Made by a program: the position numbers and the translations under genes. A stretch of 43,776 nt of DNA. It comes from Gammaproteobacteria bacterium MedPE (GTDB lineage: Bacteria > Pseudomonadota > Gammaproteobacteria > Enterobacterales > Psychrobiaceae). The stretch spans positions 1-43,776 of the forward strand of contig MPDF01000013.1 in assembly GCA_001874365.1 (NCBI GenBank), written 5' to 3'. The stretch's first letter is position 1. The number at the start of each line of letters is the position of its first letter. The notes below the pieces were generated by a model. That model was given only the letters and a program-made list of their open reading frames with translations. It was not told the origin of the DNA and did no database searches. This document shows, in pieces, positions 16,992 to 25,975 of the stretch.

Positions 16992-17594
16992 ATGAAAAAG
17001 AACTCATTAAATAAGCAAATAATCATTAGGCGCCTGTCGCAAATATCTTTGGCATTAGTACTCATTGCGGCCCTTGCATCACTATTGTGGCATTCGCAAG
17101 AGCAATCAAAAGAAATGCGGGCCCAACAAGAAGAATCGATGGCTGCGATTTTAAAACAGCAATTAGCGCTCGCCGCCACTATGGGACTAAAGCTTAATGA
17201 CCAACAACAATTACAATGGCTGGCGCAGACATTGAGTGAATCACCACTGATCAATGGTGTTTGGATCCATCGCAGTGACGGCACCTTGATGGCAGAATCA
17301 ACCGTACAAACTGAGCAACCAACATTAATGCTGGCGGCTGAAATCCGTCAAGATAAGTTGTTAGGCTATTTACGATTACGTTTGAACCAAGATGTCTTTG
17401 TGCAACCCATTGTTGAAATTCAAAAACAACAACAAGAATGGCAACGTTGGTCACTACTTTTAGCTGGGCTGATTGGTATTTTGTTAGCGCGAGCATTATC
17501 GCAAAAACGGGCAAAATATCAGCTGAGAGATTTACTCAATAAATACCGTAGTAAAGAACGTAATGAGCAACAAGAAGCCAGTGATTCGGCGTAA
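16992..17594 (+). CDS. ytjB: AhpA/YtjB family membrane protein
   Basis: A 200-residue inner-membrane protein. It has a basic N-terminus, a transmembrane helix (about 15-35), a periplasmic helical region rich in Gln (about 36-150, containing a WIHRSDGTLMAES strand) and a second helix (about 155-172) followed by a basic cytoplasmic tail. This layout and the divergent position next to serB match E. coli YtjB (Smp), whose exact role is unclear to me. The ATG at 16992 has GGA 6 bases upstream. A GTG at 16977 with a close AAGGA is an alternative start that adds five residues. Confidence 0.8.
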   Translation: MKKNSLNKQIIIRRLSQISLALVLIAALASLLWHSQEQSKEMRAQQEESMAAILKQQLALAATMGLKLNDQQQLQWLAQTLSESPLINGVWIHRSDGTLMAESTVQTEQPTLMLAAEIRQDKLLGYLRLRLNQDVFVQPIVEIQKQQQEWQRWSLLLAGLIGILLARALSQKRAKYQLRDLLNKYRSKERNEQQEASDSA

Positions 17595-17627
17595 CAGAAG
17601 ATATAGTTTTTCGGTTATTCAAGCATA

Positions 17628-17659
17628 AAAAAAGCCAGTGATATGTCACTGGCTTTTTT
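17628..17659. terminator. Bidirectional terminator between ytjB and deoD
   Basis: A perfect 14-bp stem (17628-17641 and 17646-17659) with a 4-base loop, flanked by A6 on the left and T7 on the right. It can stop both ytjB (plus) and deoD (minus), whose stop codons lie 34 and 14 bases away. Confidence 0.92.
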
Positions 17660-17672
17660 ATTAACGTAATAA

Positions 17673-18383
17673 TTAATCTTTTAATAAAGACTCTAACGTT
17701 AACTCAATCATGCCGTTAAACGTCGTTTGACGCTCTTCAGCTGTTGTTTCTTCACCAGTACGAATGTGATCAGATACCGTAACAACACATAATGCCTTAG
17801 CGCCAAACTCAGCAGCTACGCCGTATAGACCAGCAGCTTCCATTTCAACACCTAATACGTTCATCTTCTCAACTGTATCAAACATGCTTGGCTGTGGCGT
17901 GTAGAACAAATCAGCCGTGTAAACGTTACCAACGAGTGCATCGATGTTATTTTCTTTAGCCGCTGTAACCGCATTGTGTAATAAACCGAAATCAGCAATC
18001 GCCGCGAAATCGTGATCTTGGAAACGTGCACGGTTTACTTTTGAATCAGTACAAGCACCTTGAGCAATGATGATGTCACGAACTTTAACGTCAGTCGACA
18101 CAGCACCACAACTACCAACACGTACTAGACGCTTAACGCCGTATTCAGTAATTAACTCTTTCGCGTAGATAGAGATTGAAGGAATCCCCATACCAGTGCC
18201 CATGACTGAAATACGCTTGCCCTTATAAAAACCAGTGTAACCAAACATGTTACGAACATCAGTTACCTGCTCAACATCTGTTAGAAATGTTTCTGCAATA
18301 AATTTAGCGCGAAGCGGATCGCCCGGTAATAAAATATCTTCTGCAAATGCACCTTCTGGAGCGTTAATATGCGGAGTCGCCAT
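17673..18383 (-). CDS. deoD: Purine nucleoside phosphorylase DeoD
   Basis: A 236-residue cytoplasmic enzyme that splits purine (deoxy)ribonucleosides with phosphate to free base and (deoxy)ribose-1-phosphate. Sequence from the start [10 protein letters not shown] through [31 protein letters not shown] and VVTVSDHI matches the hexameric E. coli enzyme, with the phosphate-binding Arg and catalytic Asp present. It is the last gene of the deoC-deoB-deoD unit, 23 bases after deoB. Confidence 0.97.
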   Translation of the reverse strand: MATPHINAPEGAFAEDILLPGDPLRAKFIAETFLTDVEQVTDVRNMFGYTGFYKGKRISVMGTGMGIPSISIYAKELITEYGVKRLVRVGSCGAVSTDVKVRDIIIAQGACTDSKVNRARFQDHDFAAIADFGLLHNAVTAAKENNIDALVGNVYTADLFYTPQPSMFDTVEKMNVLGVEMEAAGLYGVAAEFGAKALCVVTVSDHIRTGEETTAEERQTTFNGMIELTLESLLKD

Positions 18384-18406
18384 AATAAGTTAACCTTAAT
18401 AATTAA

Positions 18407-19621
18407 TTATAAAAATGATTTACCATACGCCAGTGGCGATAAATCTAAATAGGATGCAATGCTTTGACCAATATCGGCAAACGTATCACGTTTACCGACA
18501 CTTCCACCCTGCATTGATGGGCTATAAAAAATAACAGGAATATGTTCACGGGTGTGATCACTACCTGGCCAGCTTGGATCACAACCGTGATCCGCTGTTA
18601 ATACTAATAAATCATCGTCTGCCATTTGCGCGATAAACTCAGGTAAACGACTGTCGAAATATTCCAGAGCACTCGCATAACCAGGAATATCACGGCGGTG
18701 ACCGTAAGCCGAATCAAAATCAACAAAGTTAGTAAAGACAATGGCATTTTTTGGCGCGGCTTGATGTGCTTTTAGCGTCTCATCGAACAAATCGGCAAGA
18801 CCAGTTGCTTTCACTTTTTTCGTAATGCCTTGTTGCGCATAAATATCGGCAATTTTACCGATACTAACCACTTCATTACCGGCCTCTTTAGCAAAGTCTA
18901 ACAACGTCTTAGATGGTGGCAACACTGATAAATCGCGACGATTACCAGTACGCTCAAAAGACGTGCTGTCTTTACCAATAAATGGACGAGCAATTACTCG
19001 GCCAATGTTGTATTCATCCAAAACATCACGAGCTGCTTCACAGACTTCTAATAAACGCGCTAAACCAAAGCTTTCTTCATGGGCAGCAATTTGAAATACA
19101 CTATCACTCGAGGTATAAAAAATAGGCTTACCAGTCGCCATGTGCTCTTCGCCAAGCTCTTCTAAAATAGTTGTGCCAGAGCCATGACAATTCCCTAAAA
19201 CGCCAGGTAAATCACAGCGTTTGATGAGTTCATCAATAATTTCTTGAGGAAATGAGTTTTCTTTCTCCGTGAAGTATCCCCATTCAAACAATACTGGCGC
19301 ACCGGCAATTTCCCAGTGGCCACTTGGCGTATCTTTACCTGTGCTAATTTCCGCGGCAAAACCGTATTGACCGACAGGTGCCGTATCTTGATCATTTCCT
19401 TCTGGAAAATAACCAGAGCTATCTAAACACGCATGAGACAAACCCAATTTGGTCAACGTTGGAATATTTAATGTGCCTTGACGGTTTATATCAGCCGTGC
19501 CTTGTGCACAAGCTTTTGCAATACTACCCAGAGTATTTGCACCGACATCACCAAACGTATCAGCGTCATCGCTGGCACCAATACCTAAAGAATCTAACAT
19601 CATAATAGTGACGCGTTTCAT
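18407..19621 (-). CDS. deoB: Phosphopentomutase DeoB
   Basis: A 404-residue enzyme of the alkaline-phosphatase superfamily that interconverts (deoxy)ribose-1-phosphate and -5-phosphate, linking DeoD to DeoC. Metal-binding motifs are visible: [17 protein letters not shown] at the N-terminus and LTADHGCDP with DHTREHIPV near the C-terminus. The activating phosphothreonine lies in [12 protein letters not shown]. Length fits the family (about 405). It is spaced 17 bases from deoC and 23 from deoD. Confidence 0.97.
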   Translation of the reverse strand: MKRVTIMMLDSLGIGASDDADTFGDVGANTLGSIAKACAQGTADINRQGTLNIPTLTKLGLSHACLDSSGYFPEGNDQDTAPVGQYGFAAEISTGKDTPSGHWEIAGAPVLFEWGYFTEKENSFPQEIIDELIKRCDLPGVLGNCHGSGTTILEELGEEHMATGKPIFYTSSDSVFQIAAHEESFGLARLLEVCEAARDVLDEYNIGRVIARPFIGKDSTSFERTGNRRDLSVLPPSKTLLDFAKEAGNEVVSIGKIADIYAQQGITKKVKATGLADLFDETLKAHQAAPKNAIVFTNFVDFDSAYGHRRDIPGYASALEYFDSRLPEFIAQMADDDLLVLTADHGCDPSWPGSDHTREHIPVIFYSPSMQGGSVGKRDTFADIGQSIASYLDLSPLAYGKSFL

Positions 19622-19638
19622 AACTTATCTTCCGTCAA

Positions 19639-20412
19639 TTAGTAGCCCGTGCTTTGTACACTTGGCTGTTGATTATTTAATGTTGCAATTAAATTGCTTA
19701 ATAAGCTACTGGCACCAAATCTAAAGTGTGCTGGTGTAATCCATTCACTTGATAATATCGATTGAGTCAGTGCAAGATAATCAGCAACATCTTGCGCGTT
19801 TTTAACGCCGCCAGCGGCCTTAAAACCACAGGTTTCGCCAGTTTCTTTTATGGCATGAAGCATTTGCTCCGCAGCTTCTAATGTCGCGTTAACAGGTACT
19901 TTACCCGTCGATGTTTTAATAAAATCTGCACCTGCGTTAATGGCAATTAAGCTGGCTTTTTTAATGAGTTCAGGAGATTTAATTTCGCCGGTTTCTAAAA
20001 TAACTTTTAACACGGTATTATCACCACAGGCATCTTTACAGCCACGAACAAGTTGCGCACCAACTTCTTCATTACCTGCTAAAAATGCGCGATATGGGAA
20101 TACAACGTCGACTTCATCAGCACCTGCTTCTACCGCCGCTTTTGTCTCAGTAACGGCACTCTCAACATCATCATTTCCGTGAGGAAAATTAGTCACAGTC
20201 GCCACTAAAATATCGCTAGCGTTTAACGTCTTGAGCTGCGCCTTAGCGGTTTGAATAAATGCAGGATAAATACACACTGCTGCCGTTTTGCCAGCCTCGC
20301 TTATTGCTTGGCGACATAATGCTTCAACGTTCTCAGGCGTATCATCTTCGCTTAGCGTCGTCAGATCCATCAACTGAATGCCATAACATGCCGCGCGTTC
20401 TAAATCAGTCAT
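19639..20412 (-). CDS. deoC: Deoxyribose-phosphate aldolase DeoC
   Basis: A class I aldolase of 257 residues that cleaves deoxyribose-5-phosphate to acetaldehyde and glyceraldehyde-3-phosphate. The Schiff-base Lys is in [10 protein letters not shown], the assisting Asp in [12 protein letters not shown] and the second Lys in [10 protein letters not shown] chose the start at 20412 (MTDLERAAC) because it aligns with the E. coli start MTDL; an ATG eight codons upstream (20436) is also possible. It is the first gene of the operon. The usual deoA (thymidine phosphorylase) between deoC and deoB is absent here. Confidence 0.95.
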   Translation of the reverse strand: MTDLERAACYGIQLMDLTTLSEDDTPENVEALCRQAISEAGKTAAVCIYPAFIQTAKAQLKTLNASDILVATVTNFPHGNDDVESAVTETKAAVEAGADEVDVVFPYRAFLAGNEEVGAQLVRGCKDACGDNTVLKVILETGEIKSPELIKKASLIAINAGADFIKTSTGKVPVNATLEAAEQMLHAIKETGETCGFKAAGGVKNAQDVADYLALTQSILSSEWITPAHFRFGASSLLSNLIATLNNQQPSVQSTGY

Positions 20413-20516
20413 TCTTATCTCAACATCATTGTTCATTCTTATTAATATAACTAAGTATTAATTATAGTTTCCGATAACGGATGCGAGCAATTTAGCGATT
20501 TTTAACGTTCGTTACT

Positions 20517-20532
20517 ATCGCAGCGATCACAT
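20517..20532 (-). promoter_or_regulatory. Possible CRP site upstream of deoC
   Basis: On the minus strand the sequence reads TGTGATCGCTGCGATA: one half-site is perfect and the other is weak. It lies about 105 bases upstream of the deoC start. deo operons of enterobacteria are controlled by CRP and CytR, which makes the assignment plausible but not proven. Confidence 0.4.
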
Positions 20533-20773
20533 TTGTCGTTAAAAACAATCTAGTTATCTCCGCCATTACACTTTTAATGCGTCAATAAAAGACGTCTGAC
20601 TACAAATCCAACAACAACTAAAAAGGTTTGAATATAAAAACCTACTTAAAGCTTACCACACAAGCTTTACAGCTACTAAAGTACCAAAATAATCACTATA
20701 AAAATAAGGCAAAAAACAACAAATTCCTTAAAAATCATATGTCAACATTTACGCAACATACCATTAACAAAAA

Positions 20774-20789
20774 TGTGATCTGGTTAACA
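20774..20789 (+). promoter_or_regulatory. CRP-like palindrome upstream of the biosynthetic operon
   Basis: TGTGATCTGGTTAACA has one perfect CRP half-site and one with a single mismatch, and the flanks extend the symmetry to AAAATGT...ACATTTT. It is 137 bases upstream of the first operon gene. Confidence 0.5.
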
Positions 20790-20796
20790 TTTTTAT

Positions 20797-20810
20797 ATGT
20801 AACTTTACAT
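20797..20810. promoter_or_regulatory. Short palindrome ATGTAA-CT-TTACAT, possible operator
   Basis: A 14-base palindrome with perfect 6-bp arms, seven bases after the CRP-like site and 116 bases before the first operon gene. The regulator is unknown; no regulator gene lies in the operon. It may overlap the promoter. Confidence 0.4.
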
Positions 20811-20926
20811 TATATGCTAGTTCGCTATTGCCCATTTAATGAACTCTAATTATCTTGACTGCCGAATGGATGACGCTTCGTATTGATACTCTTTATCAAC
20901 GAAGAATTTTTAAATGGAGGTTTAAT

Positions 20927-22420
20927 ATGTTGTTTTCACTGGCAGATTTTTTCTATAAGGTTAAAGATAACCATTGGCGTGGTAATATTAATTTTAGCCC
21001 TACTTCTGAAGCATTTAGCGCTCTCTCACTCCAATCTTTTACCGCGCTACAATCAGAAAATCCAATAATCTCATTCGGCGATCGTGTACTAGTTACTGAT
21101 GAACCAACCCCCAATACTATCTCAACGTTTCTATGGCTCTGGTCTATTGGTGCCGTTATTGTGCCGATAAGGCACTCCATGAAACAAGAAGCAATAATGA
21201 ATATTGCAAGTGATTGCCACGCAAAAGTACTGTTTAGAAATGGGAAAATGCACACGTTGTCAATTTCACCACGTCAACCCGCCAGTGAGACAGACGTGAA
21301 ATCGTTCTCTTTTGAATCAACGAGAATTGTCTGTGGTTGTGATCTTGCGTTAATTATTTACACGTCGGGAAGTACTGGCGCTCCTAAGGGCATTATGCTC
21401 AGTCACAATAACGTCATTACGTCGATCAACGCCATCGGCACATACCTGTCTCTCGATGCACAAGAACACATTTTATGTCTCTCTCCTCTTTCATTCGACT
21501 ATGGTCTTTATCAACTGCTCTTTAGTTTAAAATTCGATTGCCAATTAACGTTATTCCAAGAAGATTTCCATCCCATAAAAGTCATCAAAGCCCTAGAAAA
21601 TAACGATGTCTCACTGCTGCCTGTCGTCCCCGCTATGGCTAGTTCATTAGTCAAGATAATTCAGGTATTCAAAACAAAGCTACCGCATCTAAAAAAGATA
21701 ACAAATACAGGTGGCCACCTAGCTCAGGAAACGATCAAAAATTTAACAACGTTATTGCCAACAACCAATATTTACGCAATGTACGGCCTAACGGAATGTA
21801 AAAGAGCATTGTATTTACCACCACAGGACACGATAAAAAAACTGGGGTCTGTTGGTATTCCAATTCCTGGGCTGGAAGCAAAAATTTTTAAAGCGCAGTG
21901 TGACCAACACTTCAAAGAAGTTTCACAAGGTGAAATTGGCGAACTTTTTATTCGCGGAGCAGCACTAATGCAAGGCTACTATGGCCAAGCTGACGCAGGT
22001 GCGAGTATTCACAAAGGCCACTATAGGGATGATAACTGGCTGGCAACAGGAGATCTCTTTACTCAAGACGAAGACGGCTACTTTTATTTTAAAGGGCGTT
22101 GCAAAGACCTTATTAAACAAGCGGGATATTGCTTGTACCCAGCAGAATTAGAAGCACAAATTGAGCTGTATTCCAACGTCTACCTAGCAGCAATCGTTCC
22201 TCACACCGATAGATATGGCGATGAAATTGCTTGCTTATATGTCCAACTCAATCAAAACGATACATCTCATCAAGCTGAGTTCAAAGCGTGGCTCAAAGAA
22301 CACTTAGACCCTAGTTATTGTCCCCGCGAAATTAACTTCACCGACAATATGGTACTGACCCCAAATTCTAAAGTTGATAAACAGCACTTAATTTCACATT
22401 TAGCTGCCGTGCAGTCATAA
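20927..22420 (+). CDS. AMP-forming acyl/aminoacyl ligase (adenylation enzyme)
   Basis: A 497-residue ANL-superfamily enzyme, first gene of the operon. The start at 20927 is chosen for its GGAGG ribosome site 6 bases upstream; an in-frame extension to 20855 has none. Core motifs are all present: YTSGSTGAPKG (145-155), YGLTEC, WLATGDL, the hinge FKGRCKDLIKQAGY and the C-terminal catalytic Lys in NSKVDK (K482). It should adenylate a carboxylic or amino acid and pass it to a thiol, most simply the ACP at 31129-31377. Length and the SPLSFDYG segment recall prolyl-AMP ligases (PltF type) and the ligases of exosortase-A loci. The substrate cannot be read from sequence. Confidence 0.9.
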   Translation: MLFSLADFFYKVKDNHWRGNINFSPTSEAFSALSLQSFTALQSENPIISFGDRVLVTDEPTPNTISTFLWLWSIGAVIVPIRHSMKQEAIMNIASDCHAKVLFRNGKMHTLSISPRQPASETDVKSFSFESTRIVCGCDLALIIYTSGSTGAPKGIMLSHNNVITSINAIGTYLSLDAQEHILCLSPLSFDYGLYQLLFSLKFDCQLTLFQEDFHPIKVIKALENNDVSLLPVVPAMASSLVKIIQVFKTKLPHLKKITNTGGHLAQETIKNLTTLLPTTNIYAMYGLTECKRALYLPPQDTIKKLGSVGIPIPGLEAKIFKAQCDQHFKEVSQGEIGELFIRGAALMQGYYGQADAGASIHKGHYRDDNWLATGDLFTQDEDGYFYFKGRCKDLIKQAGYCLYPAELEAQIELYSNVYLAAIVPHTDRYGDEIACLYVQLNQNDTSHQAEFKAWLKEHLDPSYCPREINFTDNMVLTPNSKVDKQHLISHLAAVQS

Positions 22421-22443
22421 AAATCACAGGAAGAAATGAGTTT

Positions 22444-23574
22444 ATGGAAAACGTAATTAACGCGCTAAATAGCAGCCACCGCTCAATAGAGACGCCTTGC
22501 TATCTCTATAGTGTGAGTCAGGTTGCTGACAACTTTAATCAATTAAAGTCTGCGCTCGGAACAGAGTTAATCTATTCCATGAAAGCTAACAACAATATCG
22601 ATTTACTCATGCGATGTAGTCATCACCTCACAGGAGGTATTGAAATAGCTTCCATTGGTGAACTCAATTCAGTCGCGGGCGGCAATAGTGAAAAGTATAT
22701 TAATAACCCCAGTGCAGATAAAAAGTTCTTACGGGCTGCGATTGCATCGCGATCGACCATTATCATTGACAACTTAACACAGTTAACCACGCTAGAAACA
22801 CTAATAGGAAAACGCCCTCTTAAACCAATATTACTTAGACTAAACCCTTGTTTATTAAAGCGGTTTAATGCAGATATAGGCAAAATACGTTCTGATCAGT
22901 TTGGCATGGACTGGGATACTACATGTCAAGCAATTGATTTTTGTCGAGAGCACACCATACCACTTGCAGGCTTTCATGTATTTAATGGCTCTTATCAATT
23001 CACCGCCAACGCAATGGGAACAGCAACAGCAGCACTTTCCATCATTCAGGCGATAGAAAAACGATATCAACAGCCACTTAGCTTTGTCAATTTAGGCGGG
23101 GGATTTGGAGAACATTGGCAGCAAAGTGATTTTGATTTCCAAGCATACCGAGAATTATTAGCCACCTTTCCTGAACACATCACCATTGCCCATGAGACAG
23201 GCCGTGGCCTCATGGCATCTGCTGGATATTTTTTGACTCGAGTGCGTTACATAAAAAATATTGAGCAACAGCAATATGCAATCTGTGACGGTGGAATGAA
23301 TCAAAACTTCTTGCTCGCAAAAACAGAAAATAGCTTTCGACGCTTTAACACACCAACACTATGGAGTTCGTCACCACATCAACTAAAAAATAGTTGTACC
23401 TACGTGGGCAGCTCATGCAGCAAAGATGATGTTATTGGCAAGCAATCTGACACTGATGTTTCACCACAGGTCGGTGATATTTGTATTTACGATAATTGCG
23501 GCGCCTATAACGCGAGTTACACCTTGTCGCCATTTTTAACCTTGCCAAACGCAAAAACATTTATCATCGAATAG
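22444..23574 (+). CDS. PLP-dependent decarboxylase, fold type III (LysA/ornithine decarboxylase family)
   Basis: A 376-residue alanine-racemase-fold decarboxylase. Lys47 in YSMKANNN should bind PLP. Other family motifs are HVFNGSYQ, the glycine loop VNLGGGFG, HETGRGL for the phosphate, CDGGMNQNF, the catalytic Cys325 in GSSCSKDD and YDNCGAYNASYT. It is closer in style to the carrier-linked or specialised members (BtrK of butirosin synthesis, exosortase-A-associated decarboxylases) than to LysA, which is an impression from motifs only. It could act on a free amino acid or on an aminoacyl-ACP made by the preceding ligase. An AGGAAG site lies 10 bases before the ATG. Confidence 0.9.
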   Translation: MENVINALNSSHRSIETPCYLYSVSQVADNFNQLKSALGTELIYSMKANNNIDLLMRCSHHLTGGIEIASIGELNSVAGGNSEKYINNPSADKKFLRAAIASRSTIIIDNLTQLTTLETLIGKRPLKPILLRLNPCLLKRFNADIGKIRSDQFGMDWDTTCQAIDFCREHTIPLAGFHVFNGSYQFTANAMGTATAALSIIQAIEKRYQQPLSFVNLGGGFGEHWQQSDFDFQAYRELLATFPEHITIAHETGRGLMASAGYFLTRVRYIKNIEQQQYAICDGGMNQNFLLAKTENSFRRFNTPTLWSSSPHQLKNSCTYVGSSCSKDDVIGKQSDTDVSPQVGDICIYDNCGAYNASYTLSPFLTLPNAKTFIIE

Positions 23575-23581
23575 GCTTATT

Positions 23582-24625
23582 ATGAGTGATTTACAATCTA
23601 TCTTTTCTCGTTTTGTGACGGACCATCTTGATACTTATCAAGCGGTGCCCAAAACATTTAACGACATTATTGATCGTGCCGTCTTTGGCTTATTAGACTC
23701 TGAAATTCTCATTGAAGATAATTTTTCTGTCAAGCCACCATTAGTTCCACCTAAAGTCGGACAACCGTTACCTGAATTCGAGCAAACCTACGTCATTGAT
23801 CAATTAACGAATCAAATCAAGACGGATGGGTTTGGCCCTCATTTTCATAATATTATTGGCTTATTTGGCTCTATTATGTTGCAAATGACGGCAACACCAG
23901 AGCAACAACAGCAGGTCAATGACTGGCTAGAACAAGGGCATTTCGGTCACTTTTTAATGACTGACGCCGGCGGTCCTTCATTAAATCATTGGGACACAAA
24001 GCTAGATAATTCATCTGCGCAATGGACCATTGCTATTAATAAGAAGTGGGGTATTGAAGCTCACCAATTAGGCTTTTTAATGCTTGTTGTTAAACAACCT
24101 GGTAAACCCTTTCCTCTCACTTTTTTAGTGCCTCCAGACCAAGCGCAACATATAGAGCAACATAAAGTTGGAGTAAGTTATCTGGATGGTCGACTACAAC
24201 TGGGCAATGTCAAAGGCACGATTAATGTCGATGCCTCTCAGCAATTAAAACTTGGTGGCTTAAGCAGCGTTAATCGCTTCCTCACACTCGTGAGACCTCG
24301 CTTTGTAAAGGCACTCATGAATCACATGTTGTGGTTAGCGAGCCAAAAACGACTTGCGATGGATGACACACTATACGAACACATTCAGTATTTACACAAG
24401 GTAGCAGACGGCTGTTTGGCCAATAAATCATTTTCTATTCATTCTGTTGATCAGGTGCTTGCCTTAAAGTTTGCCTCAAATGAATTGCTCTTTGACACTG
24501 TTGCTCAAGGCAAAGTGTGCCATTTTAGCGATCAACGAGACCTCCTTGGTTTCACCAAAATGGAAGGTAGTTCCTATCGTTGCTTTCTTGAAATCTACGC
24601 CAAGCAAAAAAGGGCTCGCCAATGA
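23582..24625 (+). CDS. Short acyl-CoA dehydrogenase-like protein
   Basis: A 347-residue protein with the order of an acyl-CoA dehydrogenase but shorter than the usual 380-400. A helical N-terminal part is followed by a middle domain with GHFLMTDAGGPSLNHWDTK, which resembles the flavin-contacting MTEP..GSD segment. The C-terminal helical domain ends with KMEGSSYRCFLEIY, which resembles the YEGT motif carrying the catalytic Glu. Sequence identity to standard members is clearly low. It may oxidise an acyl- or aminoacyl-ACP, as PltE/RedW-type enzymes do, or may have lost flavin. The next gene begins in its stop codon (ATGA). Confidence 0.6.
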   Translation: MSDLQSIFSRFVTDHLDTYQAVPKTFNDIIDRAVFGLLDSEILIEDNFSVKPPLVPPKVGQPLPEFEQTYVIDQLTNQIKTDGFGPHFHNIIGLFGSIMLQMTATPEQQQQVNDWLEQGHFGHFLMTDAGGPSLNHWDTKLDNSSAQWTIAINKKWGIEAHQLGFLMLVVKQPGKPFPLTFLVPPDQAQHIEQHKVGVSYLDGRLQLGNVKGTINVDASQQLKLGGLSSVNRFLTLVRPRFVKALMNHMLWLASQKRLAMDDTLYEHIQYLHKVADGCLANKSFSIHSVDQVLALKFASNELLFDTVAQGKVCHFSDQRDLLGFTKMEGSSYRCFLEIYAKQKRARQ

Positions 24626-25473
24626 GCGCATTAACACTTAAAGCAATTGCGTTTCAACCATTAACGCAGCAGCTATTTAAAGAACCAACCAATACCGAAG
24701 CAGCATTTGAGTGGCTCACTCACTTATTAGCTAAGCAAACATCACAGGTTGTTGATATTTTATCTGACGATCAGCGTTCAAAAATAGCGCGTCACTTTTT
24801 ATGTTCAACGATGATCGAGCTGCCCTTCACAACAGGTGATATTTCTTGGTCAATGGTTAGTAATATGTTGGCTCAGCATGGAACACATCAGGCCGATACT
24901 TTTATTAATGCGTATGAATGTGCCTCTTGGGGTTATTCCCTACGGCATGATTTACACCATAATCAATCATCAAAATTTTTATTGGTGAGTATTATCGATG
25001 CCAACATCTATGACTTAGAATTTTGGCGATACAACGAACACTGGCACGAATCAGGTTTTGGAATAACAACCGTGCTTATCGAAGTCAATGGACAAGTGAC
25101 GAACGAGCTAATCACACAATGTGCTAATACTCATAACTCAATGGCAGAATTCGCGACAGTCATTAGACGACACGCGGCAGAACTAACAGATACAACATTA
25201 GCGATGCCCTTCTTTCCCGAAAATATTCAGCAAATGTTCGACAAACTATTAGCAACTGAATCGCGACTCGATGACTTGCATCAACAATGGGGGCATTGTT
25301 TTGGCTCAGATCCTTGGCTATCAATTTTATCTCACTGCCGTGAAAACCCAGTGCGAGAAGATCAGGATTATTTGGCCTGTTCATTGGCACTTAACGGTTA
25401 TTTTGCCATGGCGAATATTACAGTGACTCCAGCGACTCAATTTATTCTGCAAGAGGTGCAAGGCTATGCATAG
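24622..25473 (+). CDS. Divergent thiolase-fold (KAS III-like) protein, tentative
   Basis: A 283-residue soluble protein not recognised with certainty. The segment FINAYECASWGYSLRHDL (Cys100) followed by a LLVSIIDANIYD strand and FGITTVLIEV follows the order of KAS III: active-site Cys in NAACxG, a hydrophobic VIGAD strand, then FGDGAGAVVL. The last strand, LALNGYFAMANI, could be the C-terminal GGG-type strand. I could not place the catalytic His and Asn, and it is about 40 residues shorter than FabH. If the fold is right, it may act as a partner or pseudo-enzyme of the protein at 25975-27030. It overlaps both neighbours. Confidence 0.4.
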   Translation: MSALTLKAIAFQPLTQQLFKEPTNTEAAFEWLTHLLAKQTSQVVDILSDDQRSKIARHFLCSTMIELPFTTGDISWSMVSNMLAQHGTHQADTFINAYECASWGYSLRHDLHHNQSSKFLLVSIIDANIYDLEFWRYNEHWHESGFGITTVLIEVNGQVTNELITQCANTHNSMAEFATVIRRHAAELTDTTLAMPFFPENIQQMFDKLLATESRLDDLHQQWGHCFGSDPWLSILSHCRENPVREDQDYLACSLALNGYFAMANITVTPATQFILQEVQGYA

Positions 25474-25975
25474 ATGTTACACCTTGCAATATAATGGGAA
25501 ATTACGAGGGACGCCCTTTCCCCATAAGCCGTCGGCGGCGCTTGCTCGCTGTATGCCACTCACCTCAGATAATGACTTTGAAGTATTTGCGCGCTTACCT
25601 AATTCACAGGCACCGATTCTCGTTAATTTTATTGAGCATTACCAAATACTTGATGCACTCGTGTTACGTGCCAATGAAATATGGCCGAACGAATTAACGA
25701 TTCTAGTACGACTATCAATGCCAGGGGGAATGCGTTTACCAAAATCGCTATTAGCATCGAACGTTTTGCTCATGCAAGACGTTCAACCAGAAATTAAAAA
25801 ACTGTCAGGGTGTGTGTCTCACTTACTTGTTATTGACGATGACTTTATTCGCTATCAATTAGAACAAGGGAACAACGACATGACTGTACAACTGTTTAGC
25901 ACCCAAGCGGATCAAGATGGCAATTTTGCGCTGTTTTTAAGCGAACTGACTCAATTTAATATTGGTGAAAAATAA
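25466..25975 (+). CDS. Uncharacterised 169-residue operon protein
   Basis: I do not recognise this protein. It is soluble, starts within the end of the preceding gene (8-base overlap), and its stop overlaps the next start (TAATG), so its translation is coupled to the two thiolase-like neighbours. It has alternating hydrophobic strands (PILVNFIE, LTILVRLSM, SHLLVIDDD) and no signal peptide or membrane helix. Its position suggests a role in the same assembly step, perhaps as a third subunit or a hotdog-like enzyme, but the sequence does not show this. Confidence 0.7.
   Translation: MHRCYTLQYNGKLRGTPFPHKPSAALARCMPLTSDNDFEVFARLPNSQAPILVNFIEHYQILDALVLRANEIWPNELTILVRLSMPGGMRLPKSLLASNVLLMQDVQPEIKKLSGCVSHLLVIDDDFIRYQLEQGNNDMTVQLFSTQADQDGNFALFLSELTQFNIGEK

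Larger units (their letters stand above)
20437..20926. other. 490-base AT-rich region between deoC and the biosynthetic operon
   Basis: A divergent regulatory region. It contains a CRP-like half-site on the deo side (20517-20532), a stronger CRP-like palindrome (20774-20789) and a second short palindrome (20797-20810) on the operon side. A 73-codon open frame at 20628-20849 starts with TTG and is rich in Lys and Asn as expected for AT-rich non-coding DNA; I do not call it a gene. Confidence 0.6.

Noticed and set aside
16910-17284. A 124-codon antisense frame over ytjB and its leader.
   Set aside because: Cys/Ser-rich low-complexity translation opposite a well-supported gene; no ribosome site or family.
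20628-20849. A 73-codon open frame upstream of the biosynthetic operon.
   Set aside because: It begins with TTG, has no properly spaced ribosome site, covers the putative regulatory palindromes, and its Lys/Asn/Leu-rich composition is what AT-rich non-coding DNA gives.
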